64,000 nucleotides of DNA, taken from Betaproteobacteria bacterium (GTDB taxonomy: Bacteria > Pseudomonadota > Gammaproteobacteria > Burkholderiales > Rhodocyclaceae). This document shows, piece by piece, positions 45,743 to 56,393 of the stretch. The stretch lies in the NCBI GenBank assembly GCA_012026885.1, contig VEPL01000029.1:372001-436000 (forward strand). The letters are read 5' to 3'. The position numbers and the translations under genes were made by a program. Position 1 is the stretch's first letter, and each line of letters opens with the position of its first letter. The notes under the pieces were generated by a model that saw nothing but the letters and a program-made list of their open reading frames with translations, had not been told where the DNA came from and ran no database searches.

Positions 45743-46506
45743 TGGCGAGCAAGCATCCGCACCTGCACGATCACGAAGTCATCCTCGATGTCCGCCACCT
45801 GAACGTCAGCTACGGCAAGGTCGAGGCCCTTCACGACGTCAGCCTGACCATCCGGCGCGGCGAGATCGTCACGGTCATCGGCCCCAACGGCGCCGGCAAG
45901 ACGACCCTGCTGGCGGCCCTGATGGGCCTGTTGCCGTCGACCGGCGAGATCACCTACATGGGCCAGCCGCGCGCCCGCGAGCGCGAGGTCGAGCAACTGG
46001 TGTGCCAGGGCATGACGCTGGTCCCCGAAAAACGCGAGCTGTTCGCCGAGATGAGTGTCGAGGACAACCTGCTGCTCGGCGCCTTCGACCGCTACCGCAC
46101 CGGCCATCGCGACCAGATGGAGACGATGGACGAGGTCTTCGAGCTCTTCCCGCGCCTCGAGGAGCGCCGCGCCCAGCTGGCCGGCACACTGTCCGGCGGC
46201 GAGCGCCAGATGCTGGCGATGGGGCGCGCCCTGATGGCCAAGCCGAAGCTGCTGATGCTCGACGAGCCCAGCCTCGGCCTAGCCCCGCTGATCATCAAGG
46301 AAATCTTCCGTATCATCGTCGAGCTGAAATCGACCGGTGTCGCCATCCTGCTTGTCGAGCAGAACGCGCGCGCCGCACTGCAGATCGCCGATTACGGCTA
46401 CGTGCTGGAAACCGGCGAGGTCTCGCTAGCCGGCCCGAGCGGCGAACTGGCCGCCGACCCGCGCGTCATCGAGAGCTACCTCGGCCTCGGCCACAAGCCG
46501 GCCTGA
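45739..46506 (+). CDS. LivF-type ABC transporter ATPase
   Basis: 255 residues. Walker [12 protein letters not shown], signature [15 protein letters not shown], Walker [14 protein letters not shown] and the switch VEQN. The ATG overlaps the stop of the fused gene. It pairs with the LivG part of the fusion to make the ATPase dimer. Last gene of the operon. Confidence 0.92.
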   Translation: MMASKHPHLHDHEVILDVRHLNVSYGKVEALHDVSLTIRRGEIVTVIGPNGAGKTTLLAALMGLLPSTGEITYMGQPRAREREVEQLVCQGMTLVPEKRELFAEMSVEDNLLLGAFDRYRTGHRDQMETMDEVFELFPRLEERRAQLAGTLSGGERQMLAMGRALMAKPKLLMLDEPSLGLAPLIIKEIFRIIVELKSTGVAILLVEQNARAALQIADYGYVLETGEVSLAGPSGELAADPRVIESYLGLGHKPA

Positions 46507-46514
46507 CTCCCGCG

Positions 46515-48365
46515 TCAGGGCCGGGGCGGCCAGCCGTCGCGCTCCCGGCGCTCGGAACGCCCGCCGCCTCCCTCGCGCGGCGCTCCCCGGAAGGGATCCC
46601 CAGGCGGCGCAATGGACGGCTGCGGCGGTCGCTGCATGCCCGGCATGGGTAGCTCGCGCCCCCCTGGCATCTCGCGCGGCGGAGGTTGGCTGTCGCGTTG
46701 TGCCTCCGGCCGCCGCTCGAACGGCTGCTGCTGCGGAATTGCCGGCCCGAGAGACTCGCGGAAGGGGTCGCGTCCTGCCGGCTGGGAGCGCTGCCGCTCC
46801 TGGCGCTGGTCAGGCATGGGCGACGACTGAAACAGCTCGCGCCCTGCGGGCGAGTTTCCCGATCGCTCGTCCGGACGCCCCGGCCACCCGCCACCCAGCG
46901 TGCTACGTTCGGGGTCCGCTGTGGATCGTCCCGGCACCTCGCGTCCCAGTGGCGCGGCATCGAGCGACCGTCCGGACGGCAACGGACGGCCGGCCTGACG
47001 CCCCTCGACGACAGGGGCAGCGGTCGTCGGCGGCTGCGGACGGCCGGAGGGCCACTCACGGTAGCGCTCGCCGGCCGCCTGCCCCGGCGGGGCCATCCAG
47101 TCCGGTCCCTTTGCGGCCCGGGGCGCGAGTCCCATCTCGCGCGATCCAGGGCGCACGACGGCACCCCGGTCGATCGACCTTCCCTCGCGCAGGTGGGCTG
47201 CCGGCACAACAGTGACGCTCCCGGCCCGTTCGCGGTGGACATAGGCCGGCCGGTAGCCGGGTCCGCTCGCCCGGTCGATCTCGCGGCTGTCGGTCACATG
47301 GGTGACATTGACCTGGCGCAGGTAGGTCGTGCTCGCGCGGTAGGCGGGAACGTAGATCTCGCGCGGCGCCAGCGGGAACCACCCGACCGCAGGCGCGGTA
47401 CCGAAGGCGAAGGACACGCTCCAGCCCGGATCTCCGACCCAGCCGACCAGGGCTGGGGCATAGACCGGGCGCGCGACCCAGGCACCGGGAACCCAAGCCC
47501 AGCGACCGCGGATGACAACCCAGCGGCCGTAATGAAAGGGCGCAAAGCCCCAGGGCGCGGCATCGACCCAGGTCCATCCCCACGGCGCCATCCAGACCCA
47601 GCGGCCATGGCGGTAGGGCGCCCAGTCGCTGGCCACGGCACGCGGATACCAGACCGTCCCATATTCCCCCGAAGAAGCCCAGTCGCCGTAGACGTCGAGC
47701 TCGGAATAACCGGTCATGTACGGTGAAACATGGCGACGCGCGACGCCGGCGCCATGACGTTCGTCGCGCGCGCTGACCCAATTGTCGAAAGCATCGCCGT
47801 AGGCGGCCTGGCCGACCCCCATGACAGCGCCGCGGGCAATTTCGGCCATTTCCCCGGGACGCAGTACCAGCGTCTGACCGGCCTCGATGCGAACCTCGCC
47901 GGACTGGGCGGCGACGGTCGTGCGGTCGGTGCCCACCTCGATGCGGAAACGGCCGGGCCCCGGGAAGCGGACGCGGCCGTCGGGCGTGCTCACTTCGAGG
48001 TCTCCGGCCTGGTCGCGGTCGCGCAAGCTGAGCGAGAGCGTCCCTGCCGCCACGAAAATAGCCAACCGACGGTCGTCGACCGCGACAAACTCGAGTCGCG
48101 AGTCCGCTGCCATGCGGAAGGCGCTGGAACCGATCCAGACCTCGGCCCGGCCCGAGCCATTCGTATCGAGCAAGGCGCCACTGACGATCGGCCAGTTGAC
48201 GGCAGCCGGGCCGCCCTCATCCCGGCGATCGACCCGCAGGCTCACACCGCCCTCGACAAGGGCCAGTCGCCCTACCCGGCCGGGCGGGTCGCCCCCGGAC
48301 GCCAGAACGGGGTTACCGACCAGCAAGGCGAACAGGGCGAGCAAGAGGCTCCAGGGGCGAGGCAT
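46515..48365 (-). CDS. FecR-like/DUF6600 secreted protein with Pro/Arg-rich tail
   Basis: 616 residues from ATG 48365 (GAAAGGAA upstream). A signal peptide (LLLALFALLVGNPVLA) leads to a FecR-like domain (about 30-170), then Trp- and Tyr-rich repeats typical of DUF6600 (HGRWVWMAPWGWTWVDAAPW, YGRWVVIRGRWAWVPGAW). The last 200 residues are disordered and rich in Pro, Arg and Gly. It is likely periplasmic or surface-bound. The function of the family is not established. Confidence 0.82.
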   Translation of the reverse strand: MPRPWSLLLALFALLVGNPVLASGGDPPGRVGRLALVEGGVSLRVDRRDEGGPAAVNWPIVSGALLDTNGSGRAEVWIGSSAFRMAADSRLEFVAVDDRRLAIFVAAGTLSLSLRDRDQAGDLEVSTPDGRVRFPGPGRFRIEVGTDRTTVAAQSGEVRIEAGQTLVLRPGEMAEIARGAVMGVGQAAYGDAFDNWVSARDERHGAGVARRHVSPYMTGYSELDVYGDWASSGEYGTVWYPRAVASDWAPYRHGRWVWMAPWGWTWVDAAPWGFAPFHYGRWVVIRGRWAWVPGAWVARPVYAPALVGWVGDPGWSVSFAFGTAPAVGWFPLAPREIYVPAYRASTTYLRQVNVTHVTDSREIDRASGPGYRPAYVHRERAGSVTVVPAAHLREGRSIDRGAVVRPGSREMGLAPRAAKGPDWMAPPGQAAGERYREWPSGRPQPPTTAAPVVEGRQAGRPLPSGRSLDAAPLGREVPGRSTADPERSTLGGGWPGRPDERSGNSPAGRELFQSSPMPDQRQERQRSQPAGRDPFRESLGPAIPQQQPFERRPEAQRDSQPPPREMPGGRELPMPGMQRPPQPSIAPPGDPFRGAPREGGGGRSERRERDGWPPRP

Positions 48366-48531
48366 CCGATTCCTTTCAGATTGAGGCGGCAAGCCCGCCC
48401 ATGCACTATCAACGCACGATCCGGCGTGCGCGCGGACAGCGCTGCGCAGCAAGATGTCAGCGAATGTTGCCGGAACCTCTTGCGCGCCGCTGCGCGATCC
48501 GTGCCAATCCGCTCACCGCGGGCGATGACGC

Positions 48532-49380
48532 CTACTTGCGATAGGCAAGCGGCGGCCGCGCGCCTTCGCCCGGAGTGGCCCCGGACAGGCTGGCCAGCGC
48601 GGCGCTGACGTCCTTGACGCGTTCCGAGGCATTGGGATGCGTCTTGTACAGGGCGGCGAGCGTGCCGGCATCCTGCTTCTGGCTGGCCATCCGCTGCATC
48701 AGCATCAGGCACGACTCGGGATCGTAGCCCGCGCGTGCGGCATAGACGACACCGTCGTTGTCGGCGTCGCGCTCGGCCCCGCGGTCGAGCGAGCGCATGA
48801 AGAGTTGCGCCCCTTCCTTGTTCGCCATCTGCGACAACTGCCCCTTGACGCCCCCGCCGCCGACGTTGTCGCCAATGACCTTGCTGCCGGTCGCGGTCAG
48901 GATGTCCTTCTGCAGCAGGTCGATGTGGTGGCGGCGGATGACGTGTCCCGCCTCATGGCCGATCACGCAGGCGAGTTCGGCCTCGTTGCCGATCAGCTTG
49001 AGCATGCCGGTGGTGATCAGGACGGTGCCGCCCGGCACCGCAAACGCATTGACCTGGTCGGATTTCACCGCGCCGAAACGCCACGGCAGGGTGGGTTTCT
49101 CGGTCTGCAAAGCGACCCAAAGGCCGACCGTGTTGAGGTAGCGTTGCAGGGCCTCGTCGCGCACCAGCGGATAGGTGCCGAGGGTACGGGCCGCGATGTC
49201 GCGGCCGATCGCGATCTCGTCCTCGACGCTCATCGACGAGACCTCCTGGCTCTTCGCCACACCCTGGACGGCATCGATGACGCTGCCGACATTGAAATTG
49301 CGCAGGTTGAACTGGGCTTGGGCCGGTGTAACGGCAAGCAGGCCTGTCGCGACCGCCATGAGCACGAGGATACGTTTCAT
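48532..49380 (-). CDS. Secreted M48-family zinc metalloprotease
   Basis: 282 residues. A signal peptide ending TPAQA precedes the M48 domain: zinc motif IGHEAGHVIRRHH and the third ligand region in DRGAERDADNDGV. It looks like a short periplasmic BepA/LoiP-like protease without TPR repeats. It follows the small secreted gene by one base and probably depends on it for translation. Confidence 0.9.
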   Translation of the reverse strand: MKRILVLMAVATGLLAVTPAQAQFNLRNFNVGSVIDAVQGVAKSQEVSSMSVEDEIAIGRDIAARTLGTYPLVRDEALQRYLNTVGLWVALQTEKPTLPWRFGAVKSDQVNAFAVPGGTVLITTGMLKLIGNEAELACVIGHEAGHVIRRHHIDLLQKDILTATGSKVIGDNVGGGGVKGQLSQMANKEGAQLFMRSLDRGAERDADNDGVVYAARAGYDPESCLMLMQRMASQKQDAGTLAALYKTHPNASERVKDVSAALASLSGATPGEGARPPLAYRK

Positions 49381-49381
49381 G

Positions 49382-49738
49382 TCAGTTCTGGCCTCCCGCC
49401 GACGTTGTCGGAGAAGACCCGCCGCGCAGCGTCACCTGGCGTCGCTCGAGTTTCTTCGCCGCCGCCGCCTTTTCGGCGCTCGCCGCCGAAGCGGTCCAGC
49501 CGTCGAGGACGGCATTGTCGCCGCCGGCCGATCCGCCGGCCACCGCCCCCGGCTCGTCGATGCCGCGCACCCCCATGGTCGTCGTCGCCCCCGGCTGCTG
49601 CGCCTGGCTGCCACTGCCGCGCGTGGCACCCGACACCGAACGCAACAGGTCAGTCAACTGGGCGGCCGTCGGCGCCGCGGCGAAAGCCAGCAGAGTCAGC
49701 AGGATTGCGTGGGCAAGTGAAAGGGAACGACGGTTCAT
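49382..49738 (-). CDS. Small secreted protein paired with the M48 protease
   Basis: 118 residues. Signal peptide (AHAILLTLLAFAAAPTAAQ), then low-complexity sequence with TTMGVRGIDEPG and an Ala/Lys helix (ASAASAEKAAAAKKLERRQV). One base separates it from the protease gene. I do not recognise a named family. A partner or chaperone role is only inferred from the coupling. Confidence 0.72.
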   Translation of the reverse strand: MNRRSLSLAHAILLTLLAFAAAPTAAQLTDLLRSVSGATRGSGSQAQQPGATTTMGVRGIDEPGAVAGGSAGGDNAVLDGWTASAASAEKAAAAKKLERRQVTLRGGSSPTTSAGGQN

Positions 49739-49856
49739 CGCAACGACCTCCTGCGTCGAGTATAGAAGCGGAATCGCAACGAGGAAAGACCGGCGCCAGC
49801 CATTCCGGATAAACTACGCCGGTGCCGCCAAGGGGCCGGCAGGGGGAGGGCAGGGT

Positions 49857-52094
49857 TTGGCCGCTGATTCCATTTCGAGGCGCTTCCGGCGCCACGCGCC
49901 GCGCGTGGCGATCGGCCTCGCCGTGCTTGCGGTTTTCCTCGCGCACGCCCTCAACCTGTGGCGCCTCGACCTGGTCGACGCCAGCGAGCGTTATCTCTAT
50001 GACTTCCGCGTTCGCCTGTTCATGCCCAACACGATCGACGAACGCATCGTCATCGTTGACCTCGACGAACGCAGCCTCGCCGAGGTCGGCCGCTGGCCCT
50101 GGGGCCGCCAGCATGTCGCCAGCCTGCTGGACGCCCTGACCGTACACTACCGCGCGGCCGCCGTCGGCTTCGATGTGATATTCGCCGAGGCCGACGAAAG
50201 CTCCGGCCTCAAGATTCTTGAGCGCATCGCCGCAAACCAGTTGCGTGGTGACGCCGCCTATCGCCGCGCGCTCGACGCGCTACGCCCGGAACTCGACCAC
50301 GACCGCCTGTTCACCGAGGCCTTGCGCGGCCGCCCGGTCATCCTCGGCGCCTTCTTCGACGACAGCAAGGGCGCCCGCCAGACCGGCGAATTGCCGGCGC
50401 CAGCGCTGCCGGCCGACAGTTTCGCCGGACGCGACCAGTACGTTCACGCCTACCCCGGCTTCAGCGCCAACCTGCCCGCATTTCAACGGGCCGCCGCCGG
50501 CGGCGGCCACGTCAATGCCCTGGTCGACGGCGACGGCAACGTTCGCCGTGTGGCCCTGCTGGTCGAGGGCGGCGGGGCCTATCACGAAGCCTTCTCGCTT
50601 GCCATCGCCCGCCTTGTTCTCAGCGGTGGCCCGCTGCGCCCGGGATTCCCGGACGATTACTCACCGATGGAGTGGGTGGAATTCACGACCCCGGGCGGTA
50701 AGGTGAGCATTCCGGTCGATGGCGACATCAGTGCCCTTGTGCCGTTTCGCGGCAGGGCAGGCAGCTTCCGCTACATTCCGGCGGTCGATGTCATGACCCG
50801 CAAGGCCGATCCAGCCCTGCTCGCCGACCGCATCGTGCTGGTCGGCTCGAGCGCGGCCGGCCTCAACGACCTCCGGGCGACGCCAGCCGACCCGGTCCTT
50901 CCCGGCGTCGAAGTCCATGCGACCATGATTTCGGGCATCCTCGACGGGGTCGTCAAGGACAAGCCGGCCTTCCTCCTCGGCGCTGATATCCTTCTCCTCG
51001 GCATCCTCGGCGGCCTGCTCGCACTTGCCCTGCCGCTGCTCTCGCCGTTCCGCGGGACCTTGCTGGCCGGCATCGCGATCGCCGCCCTGGTCGGCGGCAA
51101 CCTCTGGCTCTGGCAGGCCGCCAACCTGGTCATGCCGCTCGCCGGGACCGCACTCGCGCTGCTCGTCATCTACGTCTGCAACATGTCCTGGGGGTTCTTC
51201 GTCGAATCGCGCAGCAAACGCCAGTTCGCCAGCCTCTTCGGGCAGTACGTGCCGCCCGAGCTGGTCGACGAAATGGCCCGCGACCCCGAGGCCTACAGCA
51301 TGGAGGGGCGCAACGAGCAACTGACCGTGCTGTTTTCCGATGTCCGCGGCTTCACCACGATCTCCGAGGGGCTCGATCCGAAGGAACTCGCCCGCCTGAT
51401 GAACGCCTACCTCGGCGCCATGACCGAGGTAGTTCGCCGCAAGCGGGGCACCCTCGACAAGTACATCGGCGACGCGATCATGGCTTTCTGGGGGGCGCCG
51501 GTCGCCGACCCAGAGCACGCGACCCACGCGATCGAGACCGCGCTGGAAATGCAGGTGGAGCTGCGCAAGCTCGACGAGCCTTTCCGCCAGCGCGGCTGGC
51601 CGGTCCTGCACATCGGCATCGGCATCAACTCCGGCACGATGACTGTCGGCGACATGGGTTCGCCGGTGCGCAAGTCCTATACCGTCATGGGCGACGCCGT
51701 GAATCTGGGTTCACGCCTCGAGGGCATCACCAAGGAATACGATGTCGGCATCGTCGTCGGCGAGGACGCCCGCCGGCTGGCGCCGGGCTTCGCCTACCGG
51801 GAACTGGACCGCGTGCGCGTCAAGGGCAAGGACGAGCCGGTGGCGATCCACCAGCCGCTCGGGCGTGCCGGGGATATCACCCCGGCCGAGGCCGATGCCC
51901 TGCGCAAGTGGACCGATGCGCTCGCCCATTTCCGCCAGCAACACTGGGATGCCGCTGAAGTGGCCCTGCGCACGCTGGTCGCCGCCGACCCCGGGCGGCG
52001 CCTCTACCATCTCTACCTCGAGCGCATCGCCCACCTGCGCAGCGACCCGCCGGGCCCCGGCTGGGACGGCGTGACAACTTTCAAGACCAAATGA
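49857..52094 (+). CDS. CHASE2-domain class III adenylate/guanylate cyclase
   Basis: 745 residues. TTG 49857 is the best start: AGGGGGAGGG stands just upstream, and no ATG or GTG with a ribosome site gives an intact first helix. In order: membrane helix (VAIGLAVLAVFLAHAL), periplasmic CHASE2 sensor (about 45-345), three membrane helices, and a cyclase domain with the metal site LFSDVRGFT and substrate region DKYIGDAIMAFWGAP. It should make cAMP (or cGMP) in response to an external signal. The long upstream frame overlaps the divergent gene and is rejected. Confidence 0.85.
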   Translation: MAADSISRRFRRHAPRVAIGLAVLAVFLAHALNLWRLDLVDASERYLYDFRVRLFMPNTIDERIVIVDLDERSLAEVGRWPWGRQHVASLLDALTVHYRAAAVGFDVIFAEADESSGLKILERIAANQLRGDAAYRRALDALRPELDHDRLFTEALRGRPVILGAFFDDSKGARQTGELPAPALPADSFAGRDQYVHAYPGFSANLPAFQRAAAGGGHVNALVDGDGNVRRVALLVEGGGAYHEAFSLAIARLVLSGGPLRPGFPDDYSPMEWVEFTTPGGKVSIPVDGDISALVPFRGRAGSFRYIPAVDVMTRKADPALLADRIVLVGSSAAGLNDLRATPADPVLPGVEVHATMISGILDGVVKDKPAFLLGADILLLGILGGLLALALPLLSPFRGTLLAGIAIAALVGGNLWLWQAANLVMPLAGTALALLVIYVCNMSWGFFVESRSKRQFASLFGQYVPPELVDEMARDPEAYSMEGRNEQLTVLFSDVRGFTTISEGLDPKELARLMNAYLGAMTEVVRRKRGTLDKYIGDAIMAFWGAPVADPEHATHAIETALEMQVELRKLDEPFRQRGWPVLHIGIGINSGTMTVGDMGSPVRKSYTVMGDAVNLGSRLEGITKEYDVGIVVGEDARRLAPGFAYRELDRVRVKGKDEPVAIHQPLGRAGDITPAEADALRKWTDALAHFRQQHWDAAEVALRTLVAADPGRRLYHLYLERIAHLRSDPPGPGWDGVTTFKTK

Positions 52095-52132
52095 GGTCAA
52101 TCCTGTACCCCGCAGACTAAGAAAGGAAGACG

Positions 52133-53719
52133 ATGGAAACCGTCAACGACCTCTGGGCGCGGCTCGACCAGCTCAACGACATCGGCGCCGCGCTGTCGCG
52201 CGAAAAGAACCTCGGTCTGCTCCTCGAGAAGATCCTGCTCGCCGCCAAGGAAATCACACATGCCGACGGCGGCACGGTGTACCGGGTATCGGCCGACCGC
52301 CAGCATCTCCATTACGAAATCGTCCGCACCGATTCGCTGAACATCGCCTTCGGCGGCAGCGCCCGCGAGGCGACGTCGGGCATCTTCCCGGACCTGCCGC
52401 TCTACCTGCCGGACGGTTCACCGAACAACCACATGGTCGCGGCCTATTCGGCGCTGCAGGCTTGGACGGTCAACATCCCCGATGCCTACGAGGCCGAGGG
52501 CTTCGATTTCTCGGGGACACGCAAGTTCGACGCCCGCACCGGCTACCGCTCGCAGTCCTTCCTGACGGTACCGATGAAGAACCACGAGAACGAGATCATC
52601 GGCGTCCTCCAGCTGATCAACGCGATCTCCCCGAAGACCGGCAAGACGGTCGCCTTCTCGGCCCAGGACCAGAGGCTGGTCGAGTCGCTCGCCTCGCAGG
52701 CGGCCGTCGCGCTGACCAACCGCATGCTCATCGAGCAACTGGAGAACCTGTTCGAGTCGACCATCCGCATGATCAACACCGCGATCAACGAGAAGTCGCC
52801 GTACACCAATGGCCATTGCGAGCGCGTACCCGAACTGACGATGATGATCGCCGAGGCGGTCGACAGCGAGACGCAAGGCCCGCTCGCCGACTTCAGCATG
52901 AGCGATGCCGACCGCTACGAGCTGCGCATCGCCTCGCTGATGCACGACTGCGGCAAGATCACGACCCCCGTGCACGTCGTCGACAAATCGACCAAGCTGG
53001 AAACCATCTACGACCGTATCCACCTGATCGACGCCCGCATCGAGATCGTCCGCCGCGATGCCCGCATCCGTAAGCTCGAGGCCGTCGTCGCCGGCAAGCC
53101 CAAGGCGGAAGCCGAAGCCGAATGGGAGGCGTTCACGGCGACACTCGACGATGACCGCGCACTACTCATCAAGTCGAACATCGGCGGCGAGCGGATGCAC
53201 CAGGAGGATGTCGACCGCATCCGCCAGATCGCCAGCCGCTACCGCTGGCATGACGCCGTCGGCGTAGAGCACCCCCTGCTCGACGAGGACGAGGTCGAGA
53301 ATCTGACGATCGTCGCCGGCACCCTGACCGCCAAGGAACGCAACGTCATCAACTACCACATCGTCGCGACGATCAAGATGCTCGAATTGCTCCCCTGGCC
53401 GCGCCACCTGAAGCGCGTACCGGAGTTCGCCGGCGGTCACCACGAGCGCATGGACGGGCGCGGCTATCCGAAGGGCCTGCGCGGCGACCAGATGAGCGTG
53501 CAGGCGCGCATGATGGCGATCGCCGACATCTTCGAGGCGCTGACCGCGGCCGACCGTCCCTACAAGAAGCCGATGAAGGTCAGTCAGGCCCTGTCCATCC
53601 TCGAGTCGTTCAAGAGCGGCGGCCACATCGATCCCGAGTTGTACGACGTCTTCGTCCGCCGTCAGGTCTACCAGCGCTACGCCAAGGCCTACCTGAAGCC
53701 GGAACAGCTCGACGTGTAG
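52133..53719 (+). CDS. GAF and HD-GYP domain phosphodiesterase
   Basis: 528 residues, cytoplasmic. A GAF domain (about 15-200) precedes an HD-GYP domain with the metal site LMHDCGKITTP and the signature HHERMDGRGYP. About 100 extra residues (charged, helical, KPKAEAEAEWEAF) lie between the HD and GYP parts. HD-GYP proteins hydrolyse c-di-GMP or related cyclic dinucleotides. It starts 38 bases after the cyclase gene, so the two may be cotranscribed, linking two nucleotide signals. Confidence 0.9.
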   Translation: METVNDLWARLDQLNDIGAALSREKNLGLLLEKILLAAKEITHADGGTVYRVSADRQHLHYEIVRTDSLNIAFGGSAREATSGIFPDLPLYLPDGSPNNHMVAAYSALQAWTVNIPDAYEAEGFDFSGTRKFDARTGYRSQSFLTVPMKNHENEIIGVLQLINAISPKTGKTVAFSAQDQRLVESLASQAAVALTNRMLIEQLENLFESTIRMINTAINEKSPYTNGHCERVPELTMMIAEAVDSETQGPLADFSMSDADRYELRIASLMHDCGKITTPVHVVDKSTKLETIYDRIHLIDARIEIVRRDARIRKLEAVVAGKPKAEAEAEWEAFTATLDDDRALLIKSNIGGERMHQEDVDRIRQIASRYRWHDAVGVEHPLLDEDEVENLTIVAGTLTAKERNVINYHIVATIKMLELLPWPRHLKRVPEFAGGHHERMDGRGYPKGLRGDQMSVQARMMAIADIFEALTAADRPYKKPMKVSQALSILESFKSGGHIDPELYDVFVRRQVYQRYAKAYLKPEQLDV

Positions 53720-53805
53720 TTCCCGTTGGCCCGCCGGACACCTCAGGGCACTGCGCAAGCGCTTGATTTGGCAAGGAGTTCGCCGAAAGCGAGCGGCGAT
53801 TTTCC

Positions 53806-53835
53806 TTGTGCGACAGGGGGGTTAGCCCGTAAAAT
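53806..53835 (+). promoter_or_regulatory. Promoter of the mnmG operon
   Basis: TTGTGC (53806-53811), 18-base spacer, TAAAAT (53830-53835), about 36 bases before the mnmG ATG. Confidence 0.5.
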
Positions 53836-53871
53836 CCGGCTCCCCCCACCGTTGCGCCGAGCGCGCCGCCC

Positions 53872-55770
53872 ATGCTCTATCCCACCCGTTTCGATGTCAT
53901 CGTCGTCGGCGGCGGTCACGCCGGCACCGAGGCCGCGCTCGCCGCGGCGCGGGCGGGTGCGCATACGTTGTTGCTGACCCACAACCTCGATACGCTGGGG
54001 GCGATGAGTTGCAACCCGTCGATCGGCGGCATCGGCAAGGGCCACCTGGTGCGCGAGGTCGATGCGCTGGGTGGCGCGATGGCGGCGGCGACCGACGAAG
54101 CCGGTATCCAGTTCCGCATCCTCAACGCCTCCAAGGGCCCTGCGGTGCGCGCGACCCGTGCCCAGGCCGACCGCGTGCTGTACAAGCAAGCCATCCGCGG
54201 TCGACTGGAAAACCAGCCCAACCTGACCATATTCGCCCAGGCTTGCGATGACCTGATCGTCGAAGGCGACAACGTGTGCGGCGCAGTGACGCAACTCGGC
54301 ATCCGCTTTCTGGCCGATTCCGTGGTGTTGACCGCAGGCACTTTTCTCAACGGCAAGATCCACGTCGGGCTGGAGAACTACACCGGCGGCCGCATGGGCG
54401 ACCCCCCGTCGGTGTCGCTGGCCGCCCGGCTCAAGGAACTGGACCTGCCGCAGGGCCGCCTGAAAACCGGCACGCCACCGCGCCTGGACGGTAAGACCAT
54501 CGACTTCTCGGTGATGGAAGAACAGCACTCGGACGACCCGCTGCCGGTCTTTTCCTTCCTCGGTAACACTGCCCAGCACCCGCGCCAGTTACCGTGCTGG
54601 ATCACCGAAACCAACGAGCGCACGCACGACATCATCCGCAGTGGGCTGGACCGTTCGCCGATGTACACTGGCGTCATCGAGGGCGTCGGGCCGCGCTACT
54701 GTCCTTCGATCGAGGACAAGATCCACCGTTTTGCCGACAAGGACCAGCACAACGTCTTCCTCGAGCCGGAAGGCCTGACCACGCACGAGATCTACCCCAA
54801 CGGCGTGTCGACCAGCCTGCCCTTCGACATCCAGCTGGCACTGGTCCGCTCGATCCGCGGCATGGAGAACGTGCACATCCTGCGTCCCGGTTACGCCATC
54901 GAATACGATTTCTACGACCCGCGCGGCCTCAAGGACACGCTCGAAGCCAAGGCCATTCGCGGCCTGTTCTTCGCCGGCCAGATCAACGGCACCACCGGCT
55001 ATGAAGAAGCCGCTGCGCAGGGCCTCTTGGCCGGCATCAACGCCGTGCGCTACGTGCGCGGGGAAGAGGGCTGGTGTCCGAAGCGCAACGAGGCCTATCT
55101 CGGCGTGCTGGTCGACGACCTGATCACGCGCGGCGTCTCAGACCCCTACCGGATGTTCACCAGCCGCGCCGAGTACCGCCTCAGCCTGCGCGAGGACAAT
55201 GCCGACCTGCGCCTGACCGAACAGGGGCGCAAACTCGGCCTGATCGACGACGTGCGCTGGAACGCCTTCTGCCGCAAGCGCGACGCCATCGCTGCCGAGC
55301 GGGAGCGCCTCAAATCGACCTGGGTCAATCCGAAGATCACCCCGGCCGAGGACTGCATCCGCGTGCTCGGCAAGCCGATCGAGCACGAATACAACCTGTT
55401 CGAACTGCTGCGCCGACCCGAGGTTGCCTACACGACATTGCTGACCTTGCCCGATTGCGGTCGACCCGAAAATTCACCCGAAATCGACGACGCCATCGTC
55501 GAGCAACTGGAGATTTCCGCCAAGTACCAAGGCTACATCGACCGCCAAGCCGAGGAAGTCGCGAAATCCGCCAGCTACGAGAACACCGTGCTGCCGCCCG
55601 ACCTCGACTACGCATCGGTCGCCGGGCTGTCCAACGAGGTCCGGCAGAAGCTCGCCCAGCACAGGCCGCAGACCATCGGCCAGGCCTCGCGCATCCAGGG
55701 AACCACGCCGGCGGCGATCTCTCTGCTGCTCATCCACCTGAAGCGTTTCAACCTCTCGCAGGCGGCATGA
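53872..55770 (+). CDS. mnmG: MnmG (GidA), tRNA uridine modification enzyme
   Basis: 632 residues. FAD-binding N-terminus [20 protein letters not shown] and the family blocks [20 protein letters not shown] and [20 protein letters not shown]. With MnmE it installs the cmnm5 group at U34 of certain tRNAs. First gene of mnmG-rsmG-parA-parB, a block usually near the replication origin. Confidence 0.97.
   Translation: MLYPTRFDVIVVGGGHAGTEAALAAARAGAHTLLLTHNLDTLGAMSCNPSIGGIGKGHLVREVDALGGAMAAATDEAGIQFRILNASKGPAVRATRAQADRVLYKQAIRGRLENQPNLTIFAQACDDLIVEGDNVCGAVTQLGIRFLADSVVLTAGTFLNGKIHVGLENYTGGRMGDPPSVSLAARLKELDLPQGRLKTGTPPRLDGKTIDFSVMEEQHSDDPLPVFSFLGNTAQHPRQLPCWITETNERTHDIIRSGLDRSPMYTGVIEGVGPRYCPSIEDKIHRFADKDQHNVFLEPEGLTTHEIYPNGVSTSLPFDIQLALVRSIRGMENVHILRPGYAIEYDFYDPRGLKDTLEAKAIRGLFFAGQINGTTGYEEAAAQGLLAGINAVRYVRGEEGWCPKRNEAYLGVLVDDLITRGVSDPYRMFTSRAEYRLSLREDNADLRLTEQGRKLGLIDDVRWNAFCRKRDAIAAERERLKSTWVNPKITPAEDCIRVLGKPIEHEYNLFELLRRPEVAYTTLLTLPDCGRPENSPEIDDAIVEQLEISAKYQGYIDRQAEEVAKSASYENTVLPPDLDYASVAGLSNEVRQKLAQHRPQTIGQASRIQGTTPAAISLLLIHLKRFNLSQAA
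55455..55485 (-). repeat. Short dispersed motif ending GTCGACCGCA, copy 6
   Basis: On the minus strand CGATTTCGGGTGAATTTTCG then GGTCGACCGCA, inside the 3' part of mnmG. Confidence 0.5.
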
Positions 55771-56393
55771 GCACGACCACGACGATCAGCCTGGAACAGG
55801 GTCTCGCCGAACTCGGCCTCGACCTGCCCGGGGAAGCGCAGCAGAAGCTGCTCGCCTTCCGCGACCTGCTGCTCAAGTGGAACAGGACCTACAACCTGAC
55901 CGCGCTGCGCGACCCGGACCAGGCCGTCTCGCACCACCTGCTCGACTCGCTGGCCATCCTGCCGCACATTGGTTCCGGAGACCTGCTCGATGTCGGTTCC
56001 GGCGGCGGCCTGCCCGGCCTCCCGCTCGCCATCGCCCGGCCGGACCTGCCAGTGACGCTGGTCGATACGGTGCAAAAGAAAACGACCTTCCTGCAACAAG
56101 CAGCGATCCAGCTAGGCCTGACGAACGTCACGGTCCGCCACGCCCGGGTTGAGGAATTGTGCGGCACCTTCGCGCAGATCACCTCGCGCGCCTTCGCCGA
56201 CCTGGCTGCCTTCGTCGGGCTCACGCGTCACCTGCTGACACCCGGCGGCCGCTGGCTGGCGATGAAGGGCGTGCGCCCCGACGCGGAAATCGCTGCGCTG
56301 CCGGCCGGCATCGTCGTCGACCAGGTCATTCCATTACACGTACCCGGCCTCGACGCCGAACGCCGCCTCATCATCCTGAAAGCGGGCTCATGA
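55767..56393 (+). CDS. rsmG: RsmG (GidB), 16S rRNA G527 methyltransferase
   Basis: 208 residues. SAM-binding motif [17 protein letters not shown] and family blocks [14 protein letters not shown] and ITSRAFADL. It makes m7G527 in 16S rRNA. Its ATG overlaps the mnmG stop and its stop overlaps the parA ATG. Confidence 0.96.
   Translation: MSTTTTISLEQGLAELGLDLPGEAQQKLLAFRDLLLKWNRTYNLTALRDPDQAVSHHLLDSLAILPHIGSGDLLDVGSGGGLPGLPLAIARPDLPVTLVDTVQKKTTFLQQAAIQLGLTNVTVRHARVEELCGTFAQITSRAFADLAAFVGLTRHLLTPGGRWLAMKGVRPDAEIAALPAGIVVDQVIPLHVPGLDAERRLIILKAGS

Noticed and set aside
47713..47732. GTGAAACA half of a parS site
   Set aside because: The left half does not match TGTTTCAC and it lies within the FecR-like gene, far from parAB.
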